DNA of 64,000 nucleotides. It comes from Butyrivibrio sp. AE3004 (lineage in GTDB: Bacteria > Bacillota > Clostridia > Lachnospirales > Lachnospiraceae). Under the pieces are notes generated by a model that worked only from the letters and a program-made list of their open reading frames with translations, ran no database searches and was not told the DNA's origin. Shown here one piece after another: positions 25,217 through 36,020 of the stretch; within the stretch, counting starts at the first letter, position 1; every line of letters begins with the position of its first letter. The stretch is taken from contig NZ_JNLQ01000002.1 in the NCBI RefSeq assembly GCF_000703165.1, positions 2,542,001-2,606,000 on the forward strand, written 5' to 3'. The translations under genes and the position numbers were made by a program.

Positions 25217-26143
25217 TCATAGCCCGTTATCACGAATTCCCCAGATAAGATTACGCCACTGCTCCATCTGTTCGGTTGTCATAAAGCCGTTTGAAGTTCC
25301 CATGTAGCCAATCTTATATGATGAGAATAGAAGGGCATTCTTAATAGAATTAACTGAATCCTGAGTTTCCTGGTAATAGTGCAAAAAGCACGCAAAGAGC
25401 GCATTACCTGCACCGACCGTATTAACGATCTCATTTGTCTTAACCGTCTTATAGTCAGCGATGAATCCGCCTTTTTTATCAAAGAGGATAACACCCTTGG
25501 AGCCTCGACCCATAATAATAATCTCTGTTCCGTAGGTCTTACTTATACCTCTTATAAAATCATAGGGGTCTTCCTCAAGCTGGTCATCTGAGAAGTAAAG
25601 GATTGATGCCGCATCAAGGAAATCTCTGTTGTATTTTTCTTTTTCCCTGCAGAAATTACGTATATTTACTGCAAGTTTCTTATTGTTTTCGGCAGCTGCA
25701 ATCGCAAAAGGTCTGCAGAAATTAGCGTTAGCAAGGACTACCATATCAGCCCATCCTGCAAGAGGGGCAAACATGGACATATCATAAACCTTATCGCGCA
25801 GATCCTTGATATCTTCAAATATCTGTCGTCTGCGTTCCCTGTCATAGAGAATAACACACGTAGGAGTCTCCTCCATCTGCTGAACAACATACTGTGTTGA
25901 AAGCTCTATCTTACATCCCGGGGGATTCAGATCTTCAACGGATTTGTCATGACCGATGATAGACATGAATTCAACCTCATCTCCCAGCCACCTAAGGGCC
26001 AGAGACTCATTGTATGCATCACCGCCAAGTCCGGTATAAATGGAATTGACTTCTGTAGTAAGTGGCGCATATTCAATCGGAACCTTCGCAACTCTGACAA
26101 TTGTCTCGACCTGCGTGATACCTGCTACGACGAATTTTCCCAT
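25217..26143 (-). CDS. PfkB-family carbohydrate kinase-like protein with GAGN motif
   Basis: A 308-residue ribokinase-fold protein. The N-terminal sugar-binding block GGDAYNESLALRWLGD (about 40-55) and the C-terminal nucleotide block NTVGAGNALFACFLH (about 241-255) are clear. In active PfkB kinases the latter reads DTxGAGD, the Asp being the catalytic base; here Asn247 takes its place and the leading Asp is also Asn. It may be a very slow kinase, a sensor or bind a different substrate. The start is ATG 26141-26143 with AAAGGAGG five bases upstream. It lies between a TetR regulator and malQ, which suggests a sugar-related role. Confidence 0.85.
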   Translation of the reverse strand: MGKFVVAGITQVETIVRVAKVPIEYAPLTTEVNSIYTGLGGDAYNESLALRWLGDEVEFMSIIGHDKSVEDLNPPGCKIELSTQYVVQQMEETPTCVILYDRERRRQIFEDIKDLRDKVYDMSMFAPLAGWADMVVLANANFCRPFAIAAAENNKKLAVNIRNFCREKEKYNRDFLDAASILYFSDDQLEEDPYDFIRGISKTYGTEIIIMGRGSKGVILFDKKGGFIADYKTVKTNEIVNTVGAGNALFACFLHYYQETQDSVNSIKNALLFSSYKIGYMGTSNGFMTTEQMEQWRNLIWGIRDNGL

Positions 26144-26180
26144 GTGTGCCTCCTTTGAAACCCGGTTACAAACCGTTTTG

Positions 26181-26783
26181 TTAATCGTACGAGATCGCAC
26201 GAAGCATGTTCATGTATTTCATAACCTCTTCATAATAGCCATCCGGCTGGAAAACACCCTCCCGGAACATCCTCTCGAGGATTTCCTTATTTACCATTTG
26301 TATCATGTCATCTATTATCTGATAGTTCGCCTCAGGTTTAAATCTTGTGATATCTCCTCTGTCGAGAATACTGCGGATCATGGCCTCGTATCCTTCCCTC
26401 GTCTGCAATATGGCCGATGCAGCCTCGGGAGTATCCTCTGCTTCTGCATTGTACAAAAAGAGCTGGATGTAGGGATACTGTTCCATACATATTGACAATA
26501 CTCTCTCTATTTCCTCTCTAATTGTGAAAAAATCGGTGATATCCCTTGATACGCCTGTTGTGATCTCCAAATTAATAACACGAATACTGTAATCATAAAT
26601 AAACTGATACAATCCAAGCTTAGTTTCAAAATAATGAAAAATAAGTCCTTTGCTTATACCTGCCATTTTGACAATATCATCCGTGCTGGCATGTAAATAT
26701 CCGCCTAGAGCGAATGCTCTGAGCGCAGCATTGATAATACGATCCTGTTTTTCTTTTTTAAGATCAAAAAATTTTTCGTTCAT
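26181..26783 (-). CDS. TetR/AcrR-family transcriptional regulator
   Basis: A 200-residue regulator with an N-terminal TetR HTH (RIINAALRAFALGGYLHAST, then DDIVKMAGISKGLIFHYF, residues 14-50). The C-terminal ligand domain is not specific. I chose ATG 26781-26783 (GGAGAG ten bases upstream). It lies 37 bases before the PfkB-like gene and may be co-transcribed with it. The region upstream is shared with the divergent gene at 26953, a natural target. Confidence 0.9.
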   Translation of the reverse strand: MNEKFFDLKKEKQDRIINAALRAFALGGYLHASTDDIVKMAGISKGLIFHYFETKLGLYQFIYDYSIRVINLEITTGVSRDITDFFTIREEIERVLSICMEQYPYIQLFLYNAEAEDTPEAASAILQTREGYEAMIRSILDRGDITRFKPEANYQIIDDMIQMVNKEILERMFREGVFQPDGYYEEVMKYMNMLRAISYD

Positions 26784-26952
26784 GAAAAACGTCTCTCCAA
26801 AAATTGACCGGATTAGTCCATTTAAATATAGCATTTTAAGTGTATTTTTTCAACGATTTAGCGACAAATGCTTTTCTTATCTGACGAATTGTTATAAAAT
26901 AATTCTTACAGTATGAAATTCTCTTACTATTTTCATTATGAAGGGAGAAAAC

Positions 26953-27303
26953 ATGGCTAAACATTTAGGAAAAGTGTTTTTATTTGCAGCTGCTGCAGGT
27001 GCTGTTGCCGCAGGTGTCTATTATTATCTGACTCAGAGGGATTCTGATATATCCGACGAATTTGATGATTTTGAAGATTTTGATGAATTCGATGATTTTG
27101 AAGACGATGAAGCAATCGGACCGTTCAAGCGTCGCTACGTCAATCTTTCAAGCTCTGAAGATAGCAATACCGACGAAGCTCTTGATGATTCCTCTGATGA
27201 CTCTTCAGACGAAGAACCCACTCCGGATAAGACCGAAGAATTCTTTGATGATGACGAAGATGATGATATTAACGACCTCAAGAAACTTGATGGTGCTGTA
27301 TAA
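26953..27303 (+). CDS. Small membrane-anchored, highly acidic protein
   Basis: A 116-residue protein: one N-terminal hydrophobic helix (VFLFAAAAGAVAAGVYYYL, residues 7-25), then about 90 residues dominated by Asp, Glu and Ser (EFDDFEDFDEFDDFED and SSDDSSDEE). No domain is recognised. The start is the second ATG (26953), with GGGAG upstream. It is one of four plus-strand genes, is divergent from the TetR gene and ends in a strong terminator. A short low-complexity acidic tail may bind cations or partner proteins; this is a guess. Confidence 0.72.
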   Translation: MAKHLGKVFLFAAAAGAVAAGVYYYLTQRDSDISDEFDDFEDFDEFDDFEDDEAIGPFKRRYVNLSSSEDSNTDEALDDSSDDSSDEEPTPDKTEEFFDDDEDDDINDLKKLDGAV

Positions 27304-27313
27304 AAAATCAAAA

Positions 27314-27346
27314 CCGCAGGCAAAACGCGCCTGCGGCTTTTTTATT
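27314..27346. terminator. Bidirectional terminator
   Basis: CCGCAGGC/GCCTGCGG stem with T-runs on both strands; it serves the plus-strand acidic protein gene and the minus-strand DUF2225 gene is just beyond it. Confidence 0.85.
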
Positions 27347-27365
27347 TTTTACAGAGCACACGGCT

Positions 27366-28250
27366 CTATTTTTCACTGTTTTCAGTTGTAATTGTTTCTC
27401 TGGCTTCTCTGGCTCTTTTGAGTATCAGCGATTTCAGCTCATTAGCTTTATCCTTAATTCTGGAGTTTGCCACCCTTGAACCGATTATATTCCCGACCAT
27501 TTTCATTGCAAGATTATAATTTTCAACTTCCAGGGCAAGCGCTGCCATAAGGTAATCAGTGGTTGCCTCATCCATTCCCGCAATCTGGGTCTCGGTCATT
27601 CTTGCTAGTTCAAAACCATCGAGAGCTTTCTGAAGCATTTCCTTTTCTTCAGCATCGTTTGCTACCTTTTTCTCGGTATACCCGGGTGCCGACATATCAA
27701 GATGCTCAGTCTCTCCTCTTATGAGCCATGCCATCTTAAGACAGATATATGCTTTTTCGGAATTCTTGGATTTTTTCACCATAGCGCTTGCAATGGCAAG
27801 TTCATATCTCATTCTGGCTTCTTCGTATGTGTAAACATCCTCACTGAAATCCTGTCTCTTAAAGTTGGCACATATTTTACTCCTGACTTCATCCATCTGG
27901 AACTTTGTCAGATTGCCGAAATATTTTGCCAATACGGAATAACCGCAGTTAGGACATGTTACTACCTCATATTTAGTAGTATCAATCTCTTTGAAAACAG
28001 GACGAAGGTCTAAATCCTGCCTGGCCATTCTGATTTTTCCGGTTCTGAGTGTCCTTACCTTGAAATCATATTCACAGACGGGGCAGACATATTTCTTATC
28101 AAAAAGAAGACTTGCCTCATCGATTTCAACCGGAGGCTTTTGAGGCTCTTCCTTCTTTTCCTCTGCCTTCTTTTTACTAGGATCTTCATACAGCTCCTCA
28201 TCCTCTAATGCACCAAGACCAAGTTTTTTTAATCCGTCCAAAAATCCCAT
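27366..28250 (-). CDS. DUF2225 protein with two zinc-ribbon-like Cys pairs
   Basis: A 294-residue cytoplasmic protein of the DUF2225 family. CPVCEYDFKVRTLRTGKIRM (about residues 57-76) and CPNCGYSVLAKYF (about 98-110) hold two CxxC pairs that can bind one zinc. The C-terminal half is helical and TPR-like (FELARMTETQIAGM). The family is widespread in Clostridia and its function is not known. It has hairpins behind it and lies downstream of glnS on the same strand, 80 bases apart. Confidence 0.85.
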   Translation of the reverse strand: MGFLDGLKKLGLGALEDEELYEDPSKKKAEEKKEEPQKPPVEIDEASLLFDKKYVCPVCEYDFKVRTLRTGKIRMARQDLDLRPVFKEIDTTKYEVVTCPNCGYSVLAKYFGNLTKFQMDEVRSKICANFKRQDFSEDVYTYEEARMRYELAIASAMVKKSKNSEKAYICLKMAWLIRGETEHLDMSAPGYTEKKVANDAEEKEMLQKALDGFELARMTETQIAGMDEATTDYLMAALALEVENYNLAMKMVGNIIGSRVANSRIKDKANELKSLILKRAREARETITTENSEK

Positions 28251-28331
28251 GACATTTACCCCTCATACATCAGCCAGGCTGCTCCTTCCCGGTAAGAGAA
28301 GGTAGCATCCTGTTACATGTCAACAGTTCCG

Positions 28332-29993
28332 TTATGCCTTAGGTAATACAAAAGAACTCTTGAGAGAAACTATTCTGTTAAACACAGGTGCTCCATCCAC
28401 AGAATCCTTACTGTCAACGCAGAAAAATCCGTTTCTCACAAACTGGAATTTATCATAAGCCTTAGCATTCATAAGTTCAGGCTCAAGCTTTGCATTTTCA
28501 ATAACCGTAATTGAATTGGGGTTGAGGTTCAGTGAACCGTCCTCATTATATACACCCTTTTCCTCATCTATAATATTTTCATAGAGACGTACCTTAGCCT
28601 CACCGCACTTATCTGCAGATACCCAGTGAATTGTTCCCTTCACCTTTCTGCCGTCCGGGCTGTCTCCGCCCTTTGTTGCGGGATCGTAGGTGCAGTGAAT
28701 TTCAGTAACAACACCATTTTCATCCTTCACACAGCTTGTGCAGGTTACAAAGTACGCATTCATCAGACGAACCTCGTTGCCGGGGAAAAGTCTGAAATAT
28801 TTCTTCGGAGGCTCTTCCATAAAGTCCTCACGCTCAATCCAAAGCTCTCTTCCGAAAGGAATCTCTCTGTTTCCAAGCTCCGGTGCTTCCTTATTGTTCT
28901 CAATTGGAAGCATCTCAATCTGTCCCTCCGGATAGTTATCGATAATGAGCTTAACCGGATCAAGGATAGCCATCATTCTCTTAGCCTTAGGCTTCAAATC
29001 CTCACGGATACAGTACTCAAGCATTGCATAATCAGCCGTTGAGTTAGCCTTACTTACACCGCAAAGCTCAACAAATTTCTGGATTGATTCCGGTGTAAAG
29101 CCGCGGCGTCTGAGTGCTGCGATGGATACAAGTCTGGGATCATCCCATCCGTCTACTATTCCGTCTTCAACAAGCTTCTTGATATATCTCTTACCTGTTA
29201 CAACGTTCTGCAGGTAGAGCTTTGCGAACTCTATCTGACGCGGAGGATTCTCATACTCGCACTCATTCTTAACCCAGTCATAAAGCGGTCTGTGGTCTTC
29301 AAATTCAAGTGTGCAGATTGAATGTGTGATACCTTCAACAGCATCCTCGATAGGATGTGCAAAATCGTACATAGGATAGATGCACCACTTATCGCCTGTA
29401 CGTGCATGTGTCATATGTGCAACTCTGTAAATGATCGGATCGCGCATGTTGATATTAGGTGATGCCATGTCAATCTTAGCTCTGAGTGTCATTGCTCCGT
29501 CAGGAACATTGCCGCTCTTCATTTCTTCAAAAAGCCTTAAGTTCTCCTCAACACTTCTGTCTCTGTTGGGATCATTCTTGCCGGGTTCAGTAAGAGTTCC
29601 TCTGTACTCACGCATCTCTTCTGCTGTAAGTTCGGAAACATAAGCCTTACCCTTTTTTATAAGCTTAATGGCATTTTCATACATCTCATCAAAATAATCG
29701 GATGCATGATAAAGTCTGTCTTCATAATCTGCCCCAAGCCACTTCACGTCCTCGATAATTGCGTCCATGAATTCTGACTTCTCTTTGGTTGGGTTCGTGT
29801 CGTCAAATCTCATGTTGAACTTGCCGTTGTATTCCTTTGCAAGTCCGTAGTTAAGCAAGATGCTCTTAGCATGTCCGATATGTAAAAAGCCGTTAGGCTC
29901 CGGAGGAAAACGTGTCACAACGTGATCGTATACTCCCTCCTTTAAGTCTTTGTCAATTTCCTGTTCGATAAAATTTCTTGATTCTTCTGCCAT
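28332..29993 (-). CDS. glnS: Glutaminyl-tRNA synthetase
   Basis: A 553-residue class I aminoacyl-tRNA synthetase that charges tRNA-Gln. The HIGH motif appears in [15 protein letters not shown] (about 31-45), the KMSKS-equivalent is CGVSKANST (about 313-321), and the C-terminal anticodon-binding beta-barrels are present. Its motifs match GlnRS, not GluRS. Many clostridia lack GlnRS and use the GatCAB amidation route, so its presence is notable but usual in Lachnospiraceae. ATG at 29991-29993 is preferred; a weak site (AGGAAG) lies about 15 bases upstream, and a TTG at 30008 has no room for a binding site. Confidence 0.95.
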   Translation of the reverse strand: MAEESRNFIEQEIDKDLKEGVYDHVVTRFPPEPNGFLHIGHAKSILLNYGLAKEYNGKFNMRFDDTNPTKEKSEFMDAIIEDVKWLGADYEDRLYHASDYFDEMYENAIKLIKKGKAYVSELTAEEMREYRGTLTEPGKNDPNRDRSVEENLRLFEEMKSGNVPDGAMTLRAKIDMASPNINMRDPIIYRVAHMTHARTGDKWCIYPMYDFAHPIEDAVEGITHSICTLEFEDHRPLYDWVKNECEYENPPRQIEFAKLYLQNVVTGKRYIKKLVEDGIVDGWDDPRLVSIAALRRRGFTPESIQKFVELCGVSKANSTADYAMLEYCIREDLKPKAKRMMAILDPVKLIIDNYPEGQIEMLPIENNKEAPELGNREIPFGRELWIEREDFMEEPPKKYFRLFPGNEVRLMNAYFVTCTSCVKDENGVVTEIHCTYDPATKGGDSPDGRKVKGTIHWVSADKCGEAKVRLYENIIDEEKGVYNEDGSLNLNPNSITVIENAKLEPELMNAKAYDKFQFVRNGFFCVDSKDSVDGAPVFNRIVSLKSSFVLPKA

Positions 29994-30041
29994 GTTTGTA
30001 AAAACCAACTTCCTAATAAATTATTGTCTTATGACTAATGT

Positions 30042-30080
30042 GCCAAAAAGCGATTCCTTTTATCAAAATCGCTTTTTGGC
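30042..30080 (-). terminator. Terminator after the GGDEF/EAL gene
   Basis: A perfect fourteen-base stem (GCCAAAAAGCGATT with its complement, loop of eleven) 27 bases past the stop; T-rich within and after the stem on both strands. Confidence 0.8.
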
Positions 30081-30106
30081 TTTAATATCTCGTAATTATA
30101 ATACCA

Positions 30107-32791
30107 CTATATATACTTTTTCTCAAACTCCTCAGCTAACATGGTTTCCGCAAAATACTTGCCCTGGGCAAGCGGTACGTTCAATTCGTTTAAAATGTCA
30201 ATCTGTTCCTTATTCTCAACACCTTCAACACAGACATAAGCTCCAAGTGCCCCGGATAAATCCATAAGAGAAACAATAAGCGACTTTGCATATTCCTCTT
30301 TTCCAAGTTCGCAGACAATTGTTCTGTCAACCTTAATCGTAGCAAACGGAAGTGCTCTGAGTCCGCTTATGGAACTGTAGCCTGTACCGAAATCATCCAG
30401 GCAAAGCCTCACACCGCTCTCACAGATTTTCTCCATAGCGCCTTTTGTTCGCTCTGTGTTATTCATAGTGAGCGCTTCTCTTACATCAAGTATGAGCTGG
30501 TCAGGATCTATACCGGCATCCTCCACCGCAGACTTAAGCTTATCGGCAATATCCGGCTGCATAAGCTGCACAACGGACATATTAACATAAATGTTGATCT
30601 TCCGATTAAGCTTTTTGCTCCACTTGCCACAGCTCTTTGCCGCCTCTCTAAAAACATGCTCTCCAATGGGATTTATAAGCCCCAGATACTCAGCAAGAGA
30701 AATAAATTCTCCGGGACTTACGTTACCCAGAATTTTACTGTTCCATCTGACAAACGCCTCTGCAGCCACAAGCTTTGGCTTTTTCCCTCTTATATCCATG
30801 ACAGGCTGGTAATGTACCGTAAATTCTTTACAGCTGTCTTCAACCGACTTGTACATTGCCTTTTCCATATCAAGTCGTCTGATAGTGGAGGCATCTATAC
30901 TTTCAGAGTACTGTGAAATCCTGTTCTTGCCTGACTTCTTGGCTTCATACATCGCAATGTCAGACTTCCTTATCAGTTCCTCAACCGTATCACCTGCAGT
31001 GGGAAATTCAACCATTCCCATACTCATGGTACAGTAGTACTCTCCGTCCTTCAAATACCAGGGAGTCGCAAAAACACGCCTTATCTCCTCAAGAATATTA
31101 TCCAGCTTCCTAAAGCTCTCGGGTGGCACAATTATTACAAACTCATCACCGCCCATTCTGTAGCAAGAGTTTTGTACTCCGTCTATATTTTTTATAGCTG
31201 AGGAAATATCCTGCAAAAGTACATCACCATACTGATGACCGAGGCCGTCGTTAATTTTTTTGAAATCATCAAGGTCAAGGTACATAAGCATGCCCTTGGT
31301 GTTATTCTTTTTAGTCTGTTCAACATATGTAACCAGGTCACGCTCACAGCACAGTCTGTTGAAAAGTCCTGTCAAAAAGTCGGTATATGCCTGCTGTTCA
31401 ATACGTTTCTGGTAAATTTTCTTTTCTGTTATCTCATAGATAGCGCAAAGAGATACCTGTCTGCCGTCCACCCACTTAATCCTGGTGTAGTACAGGTCAA
31501 ACCAACGCTCCTTGGCCTCATAATATATCTCATAATTTCCGCTGTGTGATCTTGGCGGAATATTGGCTTCAAACAATTCCTTCAGAGTATTTTTCTGAAG
31601 TTCCTTTGCAAAATGCTTTCTAAGACTTCTGTTAGCAAATAAAAGTTCATCCGTTTTCATGCAGCGGACATATATAGAACTTCCCACGTTATCAAGTACT
31701 GCCTCAAGTGACTGAAAAGAACTGGCAATTGAGTTTTTCTGAAGCCTCTTGGTTATGATATTCTGAAGGATTCTGATAGCGTCATTGATGAATTTTATGT
31801 CATCAACAAGCCAGTCCTTACTCCTCTTGTCCTCTCTTGTTTCTGCAAAGCAGGCATAAAAAGGTGTCTGATCCGAGAGCGAAATCGGCACTGATACAAC
31901 CGCTTTTATCCCCAGATCCTCAAGCTGCTCTTTTTCCCCGGAGTTCATAGTCGTACTCGGAGATACTGCAACCATATGATTTCTCCCAAGGAACCAGCAT
32001 CTGTCGAGATCCTGACTTTCCTTAAAAATCCGTTCCGTATCATTCGTGGTCCATTGCACGATGACATCCATAAGCTTGTCATCACTATGCATGTGGCAAA
32101 TAAAAGCATTGCTGATATCAAGATATTCGCAGATTTTCATAAGTATCTGCGTCATGATATTTTCTATCTCGTCATCGCTGTCAAGAAGAGAAACTATCTC
32201 GGTCATGATCTCCGCTCTGTGGAAAGAGACCTTAAAATCCTCAGAACGCTTAAAGTTCTCGGCAGTAGAAGCTGCTGCCTGATTCTCGGATTTCAGTGCT
32301 CTGACAAGAGCAAGTGATGTAACTCTTAAAAAGTCCAGAGAATTATAGAATCTCTTCTCTGTTGTCATATATGAAAAATCGGTTATCGGTTCCTCGGTGT
32401 ACAGATCAGCTTCATACTCTGCATCCTTCAAAATTCCGCAGACTATCCACACCAGCTGTGTCGTTCCATCAAGCTTTGCTGCAACTGCCGCAACCTTGAG
32501 ATTTGGAATCCTGGTTCTCTCAACTGCCTGATCTTCAAGATCACCTTCCGTAACTCTCTGGAAAATATTCCTTATATGTATTTCATCTACCGCATTTTTT
32601 ATCATGGGTATTTCAAGAAGATCTCCCGAAAAATCCGTTATTTTTTCACACTTTGCATCCAGGCAGCACAAATAGACTCCGGACATAGCCGCAAAACTGT
32701 CCTGCCATCTGCGGAGTTCTTTGCTTTTAATCTTTATGTAATTGCCGGGACTTTTATTGCTGACTGCCTCCAAGCGATGTACTCTCCTCAT
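30107..32791 (-). CDS. GAF/PAS-GGDEF-EAL cyclic-di-GMP protein
   Basis: An 894-residue signalling protein. N-terminal part: an unassigned sensory region, then a GAF-like region (about 195-340) and a PAS-like domain (about 350-460, EAVLDNVGSSIYVR). GGDEF domain at about 465-620 with active YRMGGDEFVII; EAL domain at about 640-890, where EAL reads EAF but the Asn (YVNMS), Glu (DVREAL), DDFGTGYSS, KVDRT and VEGVEN residues are kept. It could make or degrade c-di-GMP, or both; which one dominates cannot be told. No signal peptide or membrane helix is visible. It is a single-gene unit between terminators. Confidence 0.93.
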   Translation of the reverse strand: MRRVHRLEAVSNKSPGNYIKIKSKELRRWQDSFAAMSGVYLCCLDAKCEKITDFSGDLLEIPMIKNAVDEIHIRNIFQRVTEGDLEDQAVERTRIPNLKVAAVAAKLDGTTQLVWIVCGILKDAEYEADLYTEEPITDFSYMTTEKRFYNSLDFLRVTSLALVRALKSENQAAASTAENFKRSEDFKVSFHRAEIMTEIVSLLDSDDEIENIMTQILMKICEYLDISNAFICHMHSDDKLMDVIVQWTTNDTERIFKESQDLDRCWFLGRNHMVAVSPSTTMNSGEKEQLEDLGIKAVVSVPISLSDQTPFYACFAETREDKRSKDWLVDDIKFINDAIRILQNIITKRLQKNSIASSFQSLEAVLDNVGSSIYVRCMKTDELLFANRSLRKHFAKELQKNTLKELFEANIPPRSHSGNYEIYYEAKERWFDLYYTRIKWVDGRQVSLCAIYEITEKKIYQKRIEQQAYTDFLTGLFNRLCCERDLVTYVEQTKKNNTKGMLMYLDLDDFKKINDGLGHQYGDVLLQDISSAIKNIDGVQNSCYRMGGDEFVIIVPPESFRKLDNILEEIRRVFATPWYLKDGEYYCTMSMGMVEFPTAGDTVEELIRKSDIAMYEAKKSGKNRISQYSESIDASTIRRLDMEKAMYKSVEDSCKEFTVHYQPVMDIRGKKPKLVAAEAFVRWNSKILGNVSPGEFISLAEYLGLINPIGEHVFREAAKSCGKWSKKLNRKINIYVNMSVVQLMQPDIADKLKSAVEDAGIDPDQLILDVREALTMNNTERTKGAMEKICESGVRLCLDDFGTGYSSISGLRALPFATIKVDRTIVCELGKEEYAKSLIVSLMDLSGALGAYVCVEGVENKEQIDILNELNVPLAQGKYFAETMLAEEFEKKYI

Positions 32792-32851
32792 CTCATCCTT
32801 AAATTTAAGATACTTTTAAAGTTTATTATACCACCATTTAGAAAAATGGAT

Positions 32852-32883
32852 AAAAAAACCTCCCCTCATTTTCAGAGGGAAGG
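32852..32883 (-). terminator. Terminator after guaB
   Basis: CCTTCCCTC/GAGGGGAGG stem (one mismatch) followed by seven T on the minus strand, 27 bases past the guaB stop. Confidence 0.85.
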
Positions 32884-32909
32884 CTCTATGAAAAAATAAT
32901 ATATTCCTA

Positions 32910-34887
<1,978 letters not shown>

Positions 34888-35054
34888 TTTTTCACACTTT
34901 TCCTTCCATATTTTTTAAACGTTATGATATATTAACTGTAAACTCTCGTCAAGAATCGAATTAAAAGTTGATGAATTTTTTTCAAAGTCGATATCTGTAT
35001 GAGTACTAAAAGAAAAAAATTTGTGAAATATCAGTAATGAGGAGAAATGAAAAA

Positions 35055-35885
35055 ATGAATATTAATGAAGAAAAACGTAACCAGTGGCAGGCCCTGAAAG
35101 GCATGGGTTTCAAAGCTCACTGGGATTATTTTTGGGACTACTATAAGGTTCACGTAATTGTTGGCATTATAGCTCTTGCAACTGTCGTATCCCTTGTCCG
35201 GGATATCGCATCTCAAAAACCGGCAGCACTTTCAGCCACTTTTGTTAACACCGCCAGCATGGAAGAACCCGCCTCAATTGTCGCAGGTTTTGCGGAATAC
35301 GAGGGCATCGACACTTCAAAATACAGTGTTTCCATAGATGCTTCTTCCTCAATAAATATGGACAATCCCGATCAGTACACGATTGCCAATTCCGAAAAAA
35401 TTTATGCAATGATCGCTGCACATGATCTCGACATAATCCTGGCGGATTCAAGGATTTTTGATAATTATGCCAAAAATGAAATGTTCAATGATCTAAGAGA
35501 TAGCTTTTCTCAAGAAGAGCTGACAGCTTTCGGGGACAGCATTTTTTGTGTTGATCCAAAGGAGTACCACAGGAACGAAACCTATCCTGACAGTTCTTTA
35601 GAAAATCAGGATGCCGCGGACAGCTCTGTTTTAGCAGAAACATCTAACGATGCTTCAGACATAACCGGTTCACTTAATAATACGAAAAAAGTTGAGCCTG
35701 TAGCAGGCATGACTCTTGCAGAAGCTGAAGAAAAAGGACTTATCCCTGTAGGAATCATTCTAAAAGACAACCCGCATCTTACAGCTGTCTCCTACTATCC
35801 GGGAGAAACGCCTATAATAGGGCTTGCCACAGCAAGTGAAAGAAGTGACACCGCAGCTGATTTTATAAGGTATCTTCTTAAGTAA
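35055..35885 (+). CDS. Membrane protein with single N-terminal helix
   Basis: A 276-residue protein without a recognised family. A cytoplasmic N-terminus (about 30 residues, aromatic WDYFWDYYK) precedes one helix (VHVIVGIIALATVVSLV, about 33-49) and a mostly extracellular part with acidic, Ser/Asp-rich stretches. It looks anchored and secreted. ATG 35055 has GGAG ten bases upstream; a start at 35037 is possible. Plus strand, divergent from the small membrane gene at 34378, ends in a terminator. Function unknown. Confidence 0.7.
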   Translation: MNINEEKRNQWQALKGMGFKAHWDYFWDYYKVHVIVGIIALATVVSLVRDIASQKPAALSATFVNTASMEEPASIVAGFAEYEGIDTSKYSVSIDASSSINMDNPDQYTIANSEKIYAMIAAHDLDIILADSRIFDNYAKNEMFNDLRDSFSQEELTAFGDSIFCVDPKEYHRNETYPDSSLENQDAADSSVLAETSNDASDITGSLNNTKKVEPVAGMTLAEAEEKGLIPVGIILKDNPHLTAVSYYPGETPIIGLATASERSDTAADFIRYLLK

Positions 35886-35930
35886 CTTAGAAGATCACCA
35901 TCAGGAAAACATAATAATTGAAAGCCTTGG

Positions 35931-35968
35931 AAATCAAATGATCTCCAAGGCTTTTTTATGAGAAATTT
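35931..35968 (+). terminator. Terminator after the plus-strand membrane gene
   Basis: AAAGCCTTGGA/TCCAAGGCTTT stem with a T-run on the plus strand. Confidence 0.85.
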
Positions 35969-36020
35969 CCAGATAATTTCTAAAAGATGAATACGCTCCG
36001 CTATGGATGCGCATTATTTA

